From assembly GCA_033398695.1 (NCBI GenBank), contig CM065816.1:131475358-131539357 (forward strand): 64,000 bases of DNA, read 5' to 3'. Source of the stretch: Orobanche coerulescens. Its lineage: Eukaryota > Streptophyta > Magnoliopsida > Lamiales > Orobanchaceae. Positions 23,690 to 34,000 of the stretch are shown here, in pieces; position 1 is the first letter of the stretch, and every line of letters begins with the position of its first letter. The translations under genes and the position numbers were made by a program. The notes beneath the pieces were generated by a model. It was not told the origin of the DNA. It searched no databases and saw nothing but the letters and a program-made list of their open reading frames with translations.

Positions 23690-23707
23690 TCCCCGGCAAC
23701 GGCGCCA
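23690..23707 (-). other. Primer binding site of element F (tRNA-Asp type)
   Basis: The minus strand reads TGGCGCCGTTGCCGGGGA six bases inside the 5' LTR. This is the familiar Athila/Tat-type primer site. Confidence 0.92.
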
Positions 23708-23713
23708 AAAACT

Positions 23714-25036
23714 TGTTGCGATATTTCTTAAACGCAAGTGCACGTTATCGTATACAAGTAATAAAGTGATGAGTGAGTATCGTTCCCACGAGGACTGAAT
23801 CACTAACTACCAATTTTTATGTATTCTAGTTTTATTTGAACAATCGAACTTTGGTTTTGCAATTAATTACTAAAAGAATTAATAAAAGACTAAACAGTAA
23901 AAACGATAGCTTGAAGAAAGAGAATCAAATGATGAATAAGTCTAGGATTCTGAATCCACCTCGGTTTATCCGAATTTACTCTCGATTATCTGAAGTTAAT
24001 GATTTTCCCAATTTATTGAAGGCGAAGATTGCTAATATACTCTACCGCCTCTCCCGAGGTCAATAGATTTTTCTAAAGGCGAATAACGCACTCTATCCCT
24101 AGGTGAATTAATTCGTCAATAGGCAAAAAGCATAAAATCTCCAAAAGGCCACGTAGTTCCTATGAGTATATTCCTATCTCACAGAATAAAACGGCCCTCA
24201 CCAATAGTTCCTCACCAACTCTCCTCTCCCGATTCGAATTGAATGATTAAAACAATATAACTATTGGCCAGATAATTGAAAGCATTAAACACGATTGGGA
24301 AAACTCAACAAAAAGGGAATTAAATAGATAATCTCAAGCAAATCCGTCAAAACAAAGGTTTCATCAAAATCCTAGGTTAGGGTTTTAGCCTGACATGCTG
24401 AGTAATGAAAATATAGAATTAATAATTAAAAGCATGAAAAACAAACGCAGATGAAAAGCTCGGATTCCTCCGTTCTTCTGGCTTCCGCCCTCTGCCTTTG
24501 ATATCTTCTGCTTCTCTCGTCTGTGATAGTCTTCTGTGTTCTTCCTTTTTCCAAGCCTCCCAGATTCCAAAAAAACTAATTAGGGTCTTAAACCCTTATT
24601 TATAGCTCTCAACAGTCTCCAAATCGCGTCCGTGTGAGTATGCCGAGAACTGGCTTCAAAACGGCCCAAATCCGCGCGGAGCACACCAAAACCGCCTTGT
24701 GTGACGCGGATCACTTAATCTGTGCCGCGGCACATGGCGTCCAGGTTAAAACACGGCGCCGTGATTTTCTCGGGCCGCGCTCGCTGATCGTGCGCGCATG
24801 CAGTACATTCTACTTTGTGCCCGCTGGTCCTCTGCGTGTGCCGCGGCCCACTTGTCTTATGCCGCGGCCCACGGCCAAAATTCGTCGTTTTCGCCCGTTT
24901 TGCCTCGTTTTAGCTTCCAGACTACAATCTCCTGTCAAACATACAAGAATAAGACATTAAAAGCTTATTTATGCAATTTTACTCGCCAAAATAATACTAA
25001 ATAATGATAAATAAGCGTATAAAAATATGCCTAACA
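23714..25036 (-). repeat. 5' LTR of Athila-type element F
   Basis: It runs from TGTTGCGATATTTC to TGCCTAACA and is followed by TSD TATAT. It differs from the 3' LTR mainly in the block 24700-24810, where three of six CCGCGG sites are lost and several bases are deleted. Confidence 0.95.
24597..24604 (-). promoter_or_regulatory. LTR TATA box of element F (5' LTR)
   Basis: The minus strand reads TATAAATA within GAGCTATAAATAAGGG, about 100 bp downstream of the CCGCGG array in LTR sense. The 3' LTR has the same sequence. Confidence 0.6.
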
Positions 25037-26040
25037 TATATTATGAGTTTGCCATAAGTATACATTGTCGTTATTGTTGTGATCATATTGACGTTGTCAT
25101 ATGAGTATGCATTTGTAGGTCTTGTGTTAGGACCATGTCCGTATGTTGTGTTAATCTGAACTCGGATTAGACTGACGTGATGGTAATGGTATTTCGTATC
25201 TTGAGGTATGTTCCGTATTTCCTTGGTACTTGTTTTTGATGGACAATCGATTATCGTATTGGAATTGTCGACGTTATCCGATGGATTGAATTGGCCAGAG
25301 TTGGTATAATTTCCGTATCGCGAGTTATGATAACGTTTTGAGAACCTTGGGTATTGTTGAGATACCGTACAAATATTTCGGTATTATCTTATTGTGTTGT
25401 TAAGGATACGAATCGTGGATTTTCGTAAAGTTACGACAGTAAGATTACATTGGTCGTATTCTTACTTAGTATTTCCATTGATATGTAATTATTGACGTGA
25501 TGTGATGGTTATCATTGTTGGATATTATGGCTGACCCCGTCGTGGGCTTTCTTTTTAGGTTCTTGGATTATCAAGCTTGTAGCGGTCGTGGAGAGATGAG
25601 CTTCCCGGAGGATACTGGCTAGGGCATGTATTTGTGTATTGAGTTTCCTGATCAGTTCTTGTATTCCGCTGTTAGGGTATTTTAATTATTTGTCTTTATC
25701 CGCTGCGTGAGTATTTTTAAATGGCCTATTGGTATCTGGTGACTTAGGTTACTTTGGAAATCGTTTTCTAAATTTATTCTGTCGGTACGTGTAAGCTATA
25801 GCTTAACGTATGTTTTTAAACTGTTGAGTTTTGGCATTTTGGGCCTTGTGGTTTCAATTGAGATATTACGACGGTTTTGATAAACGACTTTTATAAAGTC
25901 TTCGAATGTTTATGAAAGATAGTACCGTTGTTAGCCTCTTGGGCTTTTGTAAATATTTTGAAAATATCCTTCAGCCTTGTGGGTTCCCTCTCGGGGCCCA
26001 CGACGCTGTAATATTCCCAGTCGGATCTGGGGGTGTTACA

Positions 26041-26158
26041 GTTGGCGGCTAGGGTTTACTGCAGAACAAGAAAACGATTTTTCGTTTTTTTCTTTTTGTT
26101 TTTCGAGATTTTTCAGAAAATCGGGATTTGCTCAGTTGGGAACTACGTGCTGATAACG
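26041..26158 (-). other. Leader of Copia K next to its primer site
   Basis: After TSD GTTGG, the Copia K leader resumes and reaches the LTR at 26159. The minus strand immediately inside the LTR reads CGTTATCAGCACG, the candidate primer site. It matches the usual iMet primer site only in TATCAG. Confidence 0.65.
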
Positions 26159-26332
26159 TGTTGAAGGGAAAATAACAGAGATAGTAAAGTAGGGCAAAAG
26201 TGTGTATTATTCCATTGATGTAATCCCTTTAAATAGGGAGAAATAGATACAAACATGCCTTAGCCAAACCCTAACTAGGAAAGCCCATAAACTAACAGAC
26301 TTAGGCACACAATGAGTATTATTCCTTTAACA
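26159..26332 (-). repeat. 5' LTR of Copia element K
   Basis: On the minus strand the LTR starts TGTTAAAGGAATAATAC and ends CCCTTCAACA, 174 bp. It contains CTATTTAAAGGG, a likely TATA box. The relic LTRs at 46430 and 48444 are similar in length, ends and TATA-region layout, suggesting the same lineage. The 3' partner lies outside the window. Confidence 0.85.
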
Positions 26333-26476
26333 CTATTTATTTTATATAAGGACTCTTGTTTTTAAACTTTTTTCCATTCCACATAAATACCCCCTCAGTC
26401 CCAGTTAAAAGTATAAAATTGTATATATTTGGTGTATTTTAGGTAATGATTGGTATAAATAATGGTGGTGAATATA

Positions 26477-27293
26477 CAGGGGCGGATGTACTTGAAGCAT
26501 GGTGGTGCAAGTGCACCACCAAATTTTTTGGGTCAAAATCAAAACGACATCGTTTTGGGACACGTTTTCTTTGCTGTGTATTATATAAAATTAGAAACTA
26601 ATGTGACCAAATTCTCGTGTCTTTCTTCCCCTGTGAGTGCCGCTCGCCCGCTTCTCCTGAAAACTACCCGCCCGCCTCTCGCCCGCCAACCTCCAGCCGC
26701 TGTCGCCCGCCCGCTTCTTCCTCCAGCCGATGCCGCCCGCCCGCTTCCTTCCTCCTCCAGCCACTGCCACCGACGAGTACGACCCGCCCGCTGCCCGCCA
26801 CTGTTGTGTGTGCTTTTTTCATATGAATTTAGGGTTTGTGTTTTTCATATGAATTTAGGATTTGTGTTTTTTCATATTAAATTATCTAATTTATCTTCTA
26901 TTGCTTTATTTCTGAAATTTGCATTGGGGTTTTGTGAAGTTGATATGCAGTATTAAATTAGTTGAAATATGGGTTTGCTGCGAAAATGATATCTAGAAGA
27001 GTGAGATGTAGTAAGATGGGTGATCAATGGTTAAATGATCATCTTGTAACATTTATAGAAAGAGATGTACTTAAAACTATTAGTAATGATGTTATTTTAG
27101 CACATTTTCAGGAAATGGACGGTAAATGTAGGCAATTTTCTTTGTAAATGTACGGATCCTTTGTTATTACTATGACTTTCTTTATGTATTATTTGTTATC
27201 TTTAATGTAATTTAATATATATTTTATCGTTCGACATTTTTTTTGTGGGGCCGTCGGTGCACCAGTGATTTTTCGGTTCTGGATCCGCCTATG
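26477..27293 (+). mobile_element. Small hAT transposon relic
   Basis: Terminal repeats CAGGGGCGGAT and ATCCGCCTATG are flanked by a perfect 8-bp duplication TGAATATA (26469-26476 and 27294-27301). At 817 bp it is an internally deleted derivative. The interior has a CCCGCC/CCGCTG-rich segment (26635-26800) and a fragment of transposase C terminus (27010-27148). Confidence 0.93.
27010..27148 (+). pseudogene. Fragment of hAT (TTF-type) transposase C terminus
   Basis: The translation includes KMGDQWLNDHLVTFIERDVL followed by AHFQEMDGKCRQF. It resembles the last 45 or so residues of TTF-zinc-finger hAT transposases, where a GxxWLNDxLxxYIExD pattern is common. No catalytic part remains. Identification is from memory of the family pattern. 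Confidence 0.6.
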
Positions 27294-27724
27294 TGAATAT
27301 ATGGTGGATATTAAAAAGTTAAAAGTATTGATGATAAATGTGTGATAGGATTAAAAAGTAGAATAATAATTATTTGATTTGATTGTAAAAAGTTATATAT
27401 GTAAATTTATTAAAGATTTTTTTTTTTGAGAAAAATATAAATTTTTGAGGGGAACGAAAGAAATAGTATAGTCTCAAAAGTAAATAGTCCTAAGATTTAT
27501 TTGGAATTCTTATAAAAATTCTGCAAATTAATATTATATGTTCCTTAAATTAGAATAACATATTATTAGACCATAAAAATTTAAAAACAAGCAAGGACAG
27601 ATCATTTAGCAAAAGGATGAAAATATGCACTACCTTTTGAATATAATAAAATTCTTTTTTTTTACCTCAAATTTAACAATAATTTGTTGATATTTAAACT
27701 ATCAAATTTGGTCTTTACTCAAAT

Positions 27725-28020
27725 ACATTCGAATCAAATAATATACCTTCGAGTAACAATAATTCGAATAATCTTGCCAAAATATACATATCGAGTAAGG
27801 TCGATATTCAAATAACACGAATGGGTCATTCGAGTACCACGAGTGGTCATTCGAGTAACACGGGTGTGTAAATCAAGTTACACGATCGGGTAAATCGAGT
27901 AACTCGAGTTACTCGAATTACTCTTTCGAGTTGCTTGAAGACCGAATCACTCATTCGAGTTACTCAAATGTCCGACTCGAGTAACTCGAGTTACTCGAAT
28001 GTCCGACTCGTGTTACTTGA
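27725..28020. repeat. Cluster of GAGTAACTCGAGTTACTC palindromes
   Basis: Perfect 22-bp palindromes with core CGAGTAACTCGAGTTACTCG lie at 27895-27916 and 27977-27998. Half-units (ATTCGAGTAACACG, TCGAGTTACTC) and the spacer AATGTCCGACTCG are repeated around them. Surrounding DNA is AT-rich and non-coding. No terminal repeats or TSD were found that would make it a known element. Confidence 0.85.
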
Positions 28021-28875
28021 ATGACCCAGGGATTATATTTTGAAAATATAATTTTTTTTATAGAAATGAAATTTATATTTTGAAAATTTTCATTAAAATA
28101 AATCTATCAATTACTTATATAATTATAATATTTTTATACATTGGTCGTAATTTATGGTCAAAATTTTTAAATCTTGATCCAAAAAATAAAAAATGAGACA
28201 CATTTACATGGATATATTAAATAACTACAAATAGATACTATAACATATATACTTTTTCCTAAGAGAACTGATAGGGCAACACTCTGAACCACACCTTCAA
28301 ACGCATCCGTATTTTATGGGTATTGTACCGTGTACTTTACTATTTTTATTATAATATTATTATGAATATTTTATTCGTAAAGCATACGGTATAATACCCA
28401 TAAAACACGAGGTGTGTATGGGGATATGGTTTAGGGTGTTCTCCTATCACCCCTTTTTTCCTAATCATCTCTCTATCACCGTCCAATTATAACATCACAA
28501 ATTTCACCATTAATTCCACTGCGCGCACAGTTAAAAACCATGTGATTTCTGCAGAGTAACAGAGTACTTGATTAGATTCTGAGGATATGAGAACTGATTT
28601 GCCAACTGCTCCAAAAAATATGGGTCCCCTTTTTCTTTTTTCCTCTCTCTCTCTCTCTCTCATGATAGATCAATTTCAACATTAATTATAAAAGCTAAGA
28701 TCTTGCAAATTAGTTTTTGCTGCCATGTTTGGGCTGACACACCCAAATGTTTCCTTCACTAGCATCAACCCTTGCACCCAAAAGGAAACTTATTATTGTC
28801 CATTCACATTGAATTTCAGCTTTTGTCTCGGAAAAAATATAAGGCCAATGGGCCATGTTTTATTCACAGGTACTA
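28021..28875. other. Gene-free AT-rich intergenic DNA
   Basis: I see no coding domain or element ends. It contains a (CT)n microsatellite at 28643-28661 and a weak inverted pair around 28300-28440 (CATCCGTATTTTATGGGTAT versus ATACCCATAAAACACG), which may be a foldback element. Confidence 0.6.
28643..28661. repeat. (CT)n microsatellite
   Basis: Uninterrupted CT dinucleotides, about nine units. Confidence 0.95.
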
Positions 28876-29298
28876 ATAAGATGGCAAGAAAACGCAAACT
28901 CGACGGGAAAACCCAAAACCCGATATTAACGGGACAGGACGGACAGGCATTATTGGGTTACGGGGTTTTTTGGGGTAGTGACTGGGGTGACCGTGTATCG
29001 CCCCGCCCCGATATTATATTATATATCTTTTATATATATATTATATTTTTTTCCAGCATGCATCTTTATTTTTAGCTACATATTGTGTTTAGATTTTGAT
29101 AATTGATACCTAGCAATTTCGAGTTCGGAACAAAAATGAAAAACGGGGCGGGGTTCGGGGTAAGCTGTAGCCCCAATGGGGCGCCCCGATAAGATTCCGA
29201 ATGGAGAACGGGGCAAGGACGGGACAGATTTCAGATTTTGGGTTCGGGGACGGGGATAGCCTGCCCCACCCCAAACCTGCCCCATTGTCATTCCTATA
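28876..29298. mobile_element. hAT-like MITE (GGGGCGGGG family)
   Basis: The ends ATAAGATGGCAAGAA and TTGTCATTCCTAT are imperfect inverted repeats. They are flanked by AGGTACTA and CCGTACTA, an 8-bp duplication with two mismatches. Both halves are rich in CGGGGC/GCCCCG runs facing each other across an AT-rich middle. No coding capacity. Confidence 0.65.
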
Positions 29299-30703
29299 CC
29301 GTACTATGATTTTTGATGTAGGATTTATCAGTCTAACGTGTCTAAAATGAAACATTTGTAATTCATTAATTCATATTTTGAATTTTTTCATTATTTATTA
29401 GCATATTTTTTTATTACATCAGACTTGATGAAGAAAAAAAAAAACTACACGTTCTCTATGTGACTCGAACTCGGGATCTAAGTCTTAAGTAGTGGACGAT
29501 GTTATTATTTGAGTTAATTTACTTTATCGGGTTGTTTTACCTAATAATAACTATTCTAATTTTGACCATTTTTACATATGTAAGATCTTTCATTTGAAAT
29601 TGTTTGTCTTTAATATCTTCATGCAATATATTATTTGAAGAGTCTAATTTGTTAAGGAATAGTCTTTTAATTTTAGTCTTTTAACTTAAATACGGCTTGT
29701 TTTAAGTCATACGTTCTAACTTTTCTTTAGTTTTTTTTTTGAGATATTATAGTTTATATAACAAAAAAAAATATTAATTTTAATTAAAAGTTAATGATTA
29801 TTTTAAAAATACTCTTTTATTATGATAAAAATTATATTTCGAAATTAGATTCAGACGGAGCAGTACTAATTATCCCTTATATCCATGGTTCTAAAAAACT
29901 CTAGGTGCTAGGTGTTCGCATTGCTACCGCCTAACGCCCAGAGAATTATTCGGGGATTAATCGGACTAGGCGGATTTATTTTTTATCATTATTTTAATTA
30001 TTTTTATATATAAAAATTATAAATATGTGAAATAATTAAAAATAATTAAAATTTAACTATTTAAACAGATATATAATCAATTATATATTAAATCTGAAAT
30101 ATTGATATAGATATCAATAAACAATAGGGATGTCAACTTTAATCGAACAATTGGTCTCCAACGATTTTTCAATTCTTTATTATTATTTTAATTATTTAAA
30201 ACGGGAGAAAATTAGAAGATTTTATATGATCAATCAGATAGTGGTATGCCATATATAAAATCTCCATCACCATTTTTATGAATATGAATGTTCATAGAAA
30301 TTCTCAATGTGACTCACTTATCATGTCACAGAAAAATACATGGAAACTCCATTTGAAGAAAATTTCTTTTTCTATTTTTGATTATTATAATAGAAATTTT
30401 TATATATAGAATTGACGTAAATATCTCCATACTCCTTTTGAGTTGGTGCGACACCACACATAGTGGACCTTATTGCCAGATGTACTGATTGAATTAAACA
30501 ACATTGATTACCGAAATTTCAAAACCAAATAGAACGTAATGGAACCAAACCGATGTAATTCAATTTGATATTGCGTTTTGTATTTTAAAACCAATGCCGA
30601 ACCAAACTCAAATTGAATATATATAAATAAAATAAATAAATAATAGCAATAGTTATAAATCTTTCAAACCCTAAAAATCCTAGAGCTAAAGAACTATATT
30701 AAC
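29299..30703. other. Gene-free AT-rich intergenic DNA
   Basis: A GCGCC-type MITE remnant is possible at 29885-29975 (CTAGGTGCTAGGTG and GGACTAGGCGG). The sequence near 30500-30620 has ACCAAACCGA/AACCGAAC motifs like those at 36890-36985 on the other side of element I. No gene recognised. Confidence 0.5.
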
Positions 30704-31031
30704 TGATATCAATCGTCCAGTGATCAATGAAGGATTTATTATGTTCAACCAATCTCATATCAATTAGCTACAAACACTATTAGGAATCCCTAGCCATAAG
30801 AAACAGGATCCGAAAGAGGTTTGTTATCGTGAAGATGATGCCTGTTACAATGGGGAAGAAGGGAAAAATCTGGAGAGAAATTCAGTTACAACTCGATTGA
30901 TAAAATGACAAAAATGAAGGAAAATGAGTATTTAAGGACCGTTGAAAGCTCCATTAAAAAAATATTCAACTCTCGTCCTTTGGTTTTTCAGAATTTGCAC
31001 TTTTAACCCGGATATTTTCTGCCTTGTAACA
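30704..31031 (-). repeat. 3' LTR of element I
   Basis: It runs TGATATCAATCGTCC to CTGCCTTGTAACA, 328 bp. I found no difference from the 5' LTR by eye. Confidence 0.96.
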
Positions 31032-31045
31032 ACCCCTACCCCTTC
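31032..31045 (-). other. Polypurine tract of element I
   Basis: The minus strand reads GAAGGGGTAGGGGT directly before the 3' LTR. Confidence 0.85.
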
Positions 31046-31060
31046 AAGTCATTCTTGTCC

Positions 31061-34000
31061 TCAAGAATTTTCTTCAAAGGTAGGGTACCTTTGAAGCAAA
31101 TCTGGATAAGATTCCCAAGTAGCATCCTCATCAGTGTGGTTACTCCATTTCACAAGCACATACACCACGGGTTTGTTGTTAATTTTGGCTAGTTTCCTGT
31201 CCAGAATAGCAATTGGTTCAGCTGTTAGTAATCCATTAGGTCCACAATGAGGTAGCATGCCCATTTTGTTAGCACTTCCCTTGCACATCTTTAATTGTGA
31301 TACATGAAAAACAGGATGCACTTGACTTTCTTGAGGTAAATCCAGCTTATATGCAACTGCCCCAATCTTTTCAACAATTAAGAAAGGCCCATAATACTTT
31401 GATGACAACTTATGCTGCTGCTCTTTCCTTAGGGTCACTTGCCTGTGAGGTTGCAACTTTAGGTAGACCCACATACCCACATCAAAAGTCCTGTCACTCC
31501 TGTGCTTGTTTGCTTGATTGACCATCCTGTCTTGAGCTCTTTTCAGGTGAAACTTGCACATCTTGACAGCATCTTCCCTGGCCATCATTGATCTATCAAC
31601 AGCTTCTACCCTACTCTCTCCTGCCACATAAGGAATGTGCAATGGGGGTGTTTGGCCATACACTACTTCATAGGGTGTGGTGTTTATTGATGAGTGGTAA
31701 TTGGTGTTATACCAGAACTCAGCCATGGGAAGCCAAGTGGTCCACTCTTTTGGTCTTTCTCCACACATACACCTCAAATAACATTCCAAACACTTGTTGA
31801 CAATTTCTGTCTGACCATCTGTTTGAGGATGGTAGGCAGTAGATAGTTTCAACTGAACCCCCAATGTTTTGAACATGGATTGCCAAAAGTGACTCAAAAA
31901 CACCTTATCTCTGTCACTTATGATAGATTCAGGCCACCCATGAAGCTTATATACATTGTTTAAGAACACTTGAGCCACTGTACTTGCTGTGAAAGGGTGC
32001 TTCATAGCCATGAAGTGTGCATACTTGCTCAGCCTGTCCACCACCACATAGATGACTGTATAACCATGTGAATTGGGCAGCTTTTCCACAAAATCCATGG
32101 ATATGGAGCTCCATACTTTCTCTGGAATGGGCAACGGTTGTAACAACCCTGGATAGGCTGCCAAATCAGGCTTTTGTCTCTGGCATATGTCACATTCTCT
32201 TACAAATTGCTTCACCATTTTATGCATTCCCTTCCAATAGAACAAATTGCCAAGCCTGTGGACAGTCACTGTTGTCCCTGAATGGCCACCTGTTGCATCT
32301 GAGTGATAGTACCCAATGATAGTACTCCTTAGTTGTGAATTGTCACCCACCACAATCTTCCCTTTTCTTCTCAACACTCCATTCTCACAGCTATACTTGT
32401 CCTTCTTGTAAGTCTTATTTTGTAGCTGTTGGATGATCTTTTGTAAAACAACATCATTGACACAGCTGTCTTTAACTTGTTGTAGTAGATCAGATGCTAT
32501 GGGAGCCAAAACCATAATGTTCAACTCAGTACCACTTGATATTCTGGACAATGCATCTGCTACTATATTTTCATTCCCCTTTTTATAAGAAATCTCATAA
32601 TCATAACCAAGCAATTTGGGCAACCATTTGGCTTGAAAAGGAGTGGTGACCCTTTGATCCAACAGGTATTTCAAGCTGAAGTGATCTGTTTTGATTTTAA
32701 AGTGTCTATCCAACAAGTAACCCCTCCATTTTTCCAAGGCCATCAATACGGCAAAGAATTCCTTTTCATAGGTTGAGAGTGCTTGGTGCTTGGTAGACAA
32801 TGTCTTGCTCAAATAAGCAATTGGATGTCCCTCTTGTTGTAACACTGCTCCAATCCCCACGCCTGAAGCATCTGTTTCCACAGTAAAGACTTTGTTAAAG
32901 TTGGGCAAAGCTAAAACTGGGGCTTGCATCATTGCTTGTTTCAAAGTCTCAAAAGCCTTTTGTGCAGACTCATTCCACTGGAATGCATTCTTCTTCATCA
33001 AAGCAGTAAGTGGCTGACTTATAATAGCATAATTCTTTACAAACTTCCTGTAGTAGCCTGTTAGCCCCATGAAACCTCTGAGCTGTTTAATGGTGCTTGG
33101 GACAGGCCACTGCTGCATTGCTTGTATCTTAGAAGGATCAGTTGCAACTCCCTCTCTAGATATAACATGGCCAAGATACTCAACACTGGTGGCAGCAAAG
33201 GTACACTTGCTTCTTTTAGCAAACAATGAGTTAGCTTTCATCACAGTCAACACTTGTTTGAGATGTTCCACATGTGCATCCAAAGTACTGCTGTATATCA
33301 GTATGTCATCAAAAAATACCAAAGTGAACTTCCTCAAAAACTCCTTAAACACAGTATTCATCAAAGATTGAAAAGTTGAGGGTGCATTGGTGAGGCCAAA
33401 AGGCATCACAAGAAACTCATAATGACCCTCATGTGTTCTGAAAGCGGTTTTGTGTACATCTTCCTCCTTCATTCTAATTTGATGATATCCAGACCTGAGA
33501 TCCAACTTGGAAAAGTACTGAGAACCATGCAGCTCATCAATCAACTCTTCCACAACAGGAATAGGGAACTTGTCTTTGAATGTGAACTTGTTCAATTGCC
33601 TGTAATCCACACACATTCTCCATGTACCATCTTTCTTTTTTACCATAACTATAGGAGAAGAGAAAGAACTTTGACTGTTTCTTATAACTCCTGATTCAAG
33701 CAATTCTTGTACCATTCTTTCAATTGCATCCTTTTGGTTTGGAGAGTGTTTATAAGGTCTTATGTTGATAGGAGGAGTGTTTGGGACAAGTGGTATGTGA
33801 TGGTCATGTCCCCTTTTTGGAGGTAATTCCTTTGGCTCCTCAAAGACTGCCTCAAACTCATCCAACACAGCCTTGATTTGTGCAGGACAACTGTCATCTT
33901 CCACTGTCACTTGTAACAATGTGGTGGGGTAAACACATACTGACATCATTGATAGCTCAGCTGATTTTGCCTGTTTATCACCCCTTTTTTTCTTACCACT

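Larger units (their letters stand above)
18418..25036 (-). mobile_element. Element F: Athila-type gypsy retrotransposon lacking pol
   Basis: LTRs of 1331 bp (18418-19748) and 1323 bp (23714-25036) enclose 3965 bp, flanked by the perfect duplication TATAT (18413-18417 and 25037-25041). On the minus strand the primer site TGGCGCCGTTGCCGGGGA (tRNA-Asp type) adjoins the 5' LTR, and AAGTTTGGGGGTATT forms the polypurine tract by the 3' LTR; both are hallmarks of Athila-like plant gypsy elements. Gag and a downstream transposon ORF are present, but protease, reverse transcriptase, RNase H and integrase are absent between them. It sits inside solo LTR D. Confidence 0.94.
14555..26040 (+). mobile_element. 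Element D: solo LTR of a Tekay-like gypsy element, doubly interrupted
   Basis: It starts TGTAATATCCGG at 14555 and ends GGGGGTGTTACA at 26040, flanked by the perfect duplication GTTGG (14550-14554 and 26041-26045). Without elements E and F it is about 3.5 kb. There is no gag-pol and no second LTR, so it is a solo LTR. Terminal sequences and the TAGCGCACGCTA array place it in the same broad family as A. Its gene-free remainder (16742-18417 and 25042-26040) would be transcribed R/U5; no gene is recognised there. Confidence 0.93.
5013..26332 (-). mobile_element. Copia element K, host of the nested cluster (3' end missing)
   Basis: Copia parts appear in order on the minus strand: LTR (26159-26332), leader (26041-26158 and 13720-14554), gag (11727-10674), protease (10502-10047), integrase (10046-9290, resuming at 6481), linker and reverse transcriptase (to 5013). 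Four insertions interrupt it: LTR D, hAT C, LTR B and gypsy A. The excised reading frames and TSDs of B, C and D restore K sequence, so K was there first. Its 3' part and 3' LTR lie left of the window beyond A. The 174-bp LTR is short for a plant Copia element. Clade not assigned. Confidence 0.88.

Noticed and set aside
28725..29075. 116-codon open frame
   Set aside because: Its second half runs into the GC-rich MITE at 28876 and the first half has no family signature.
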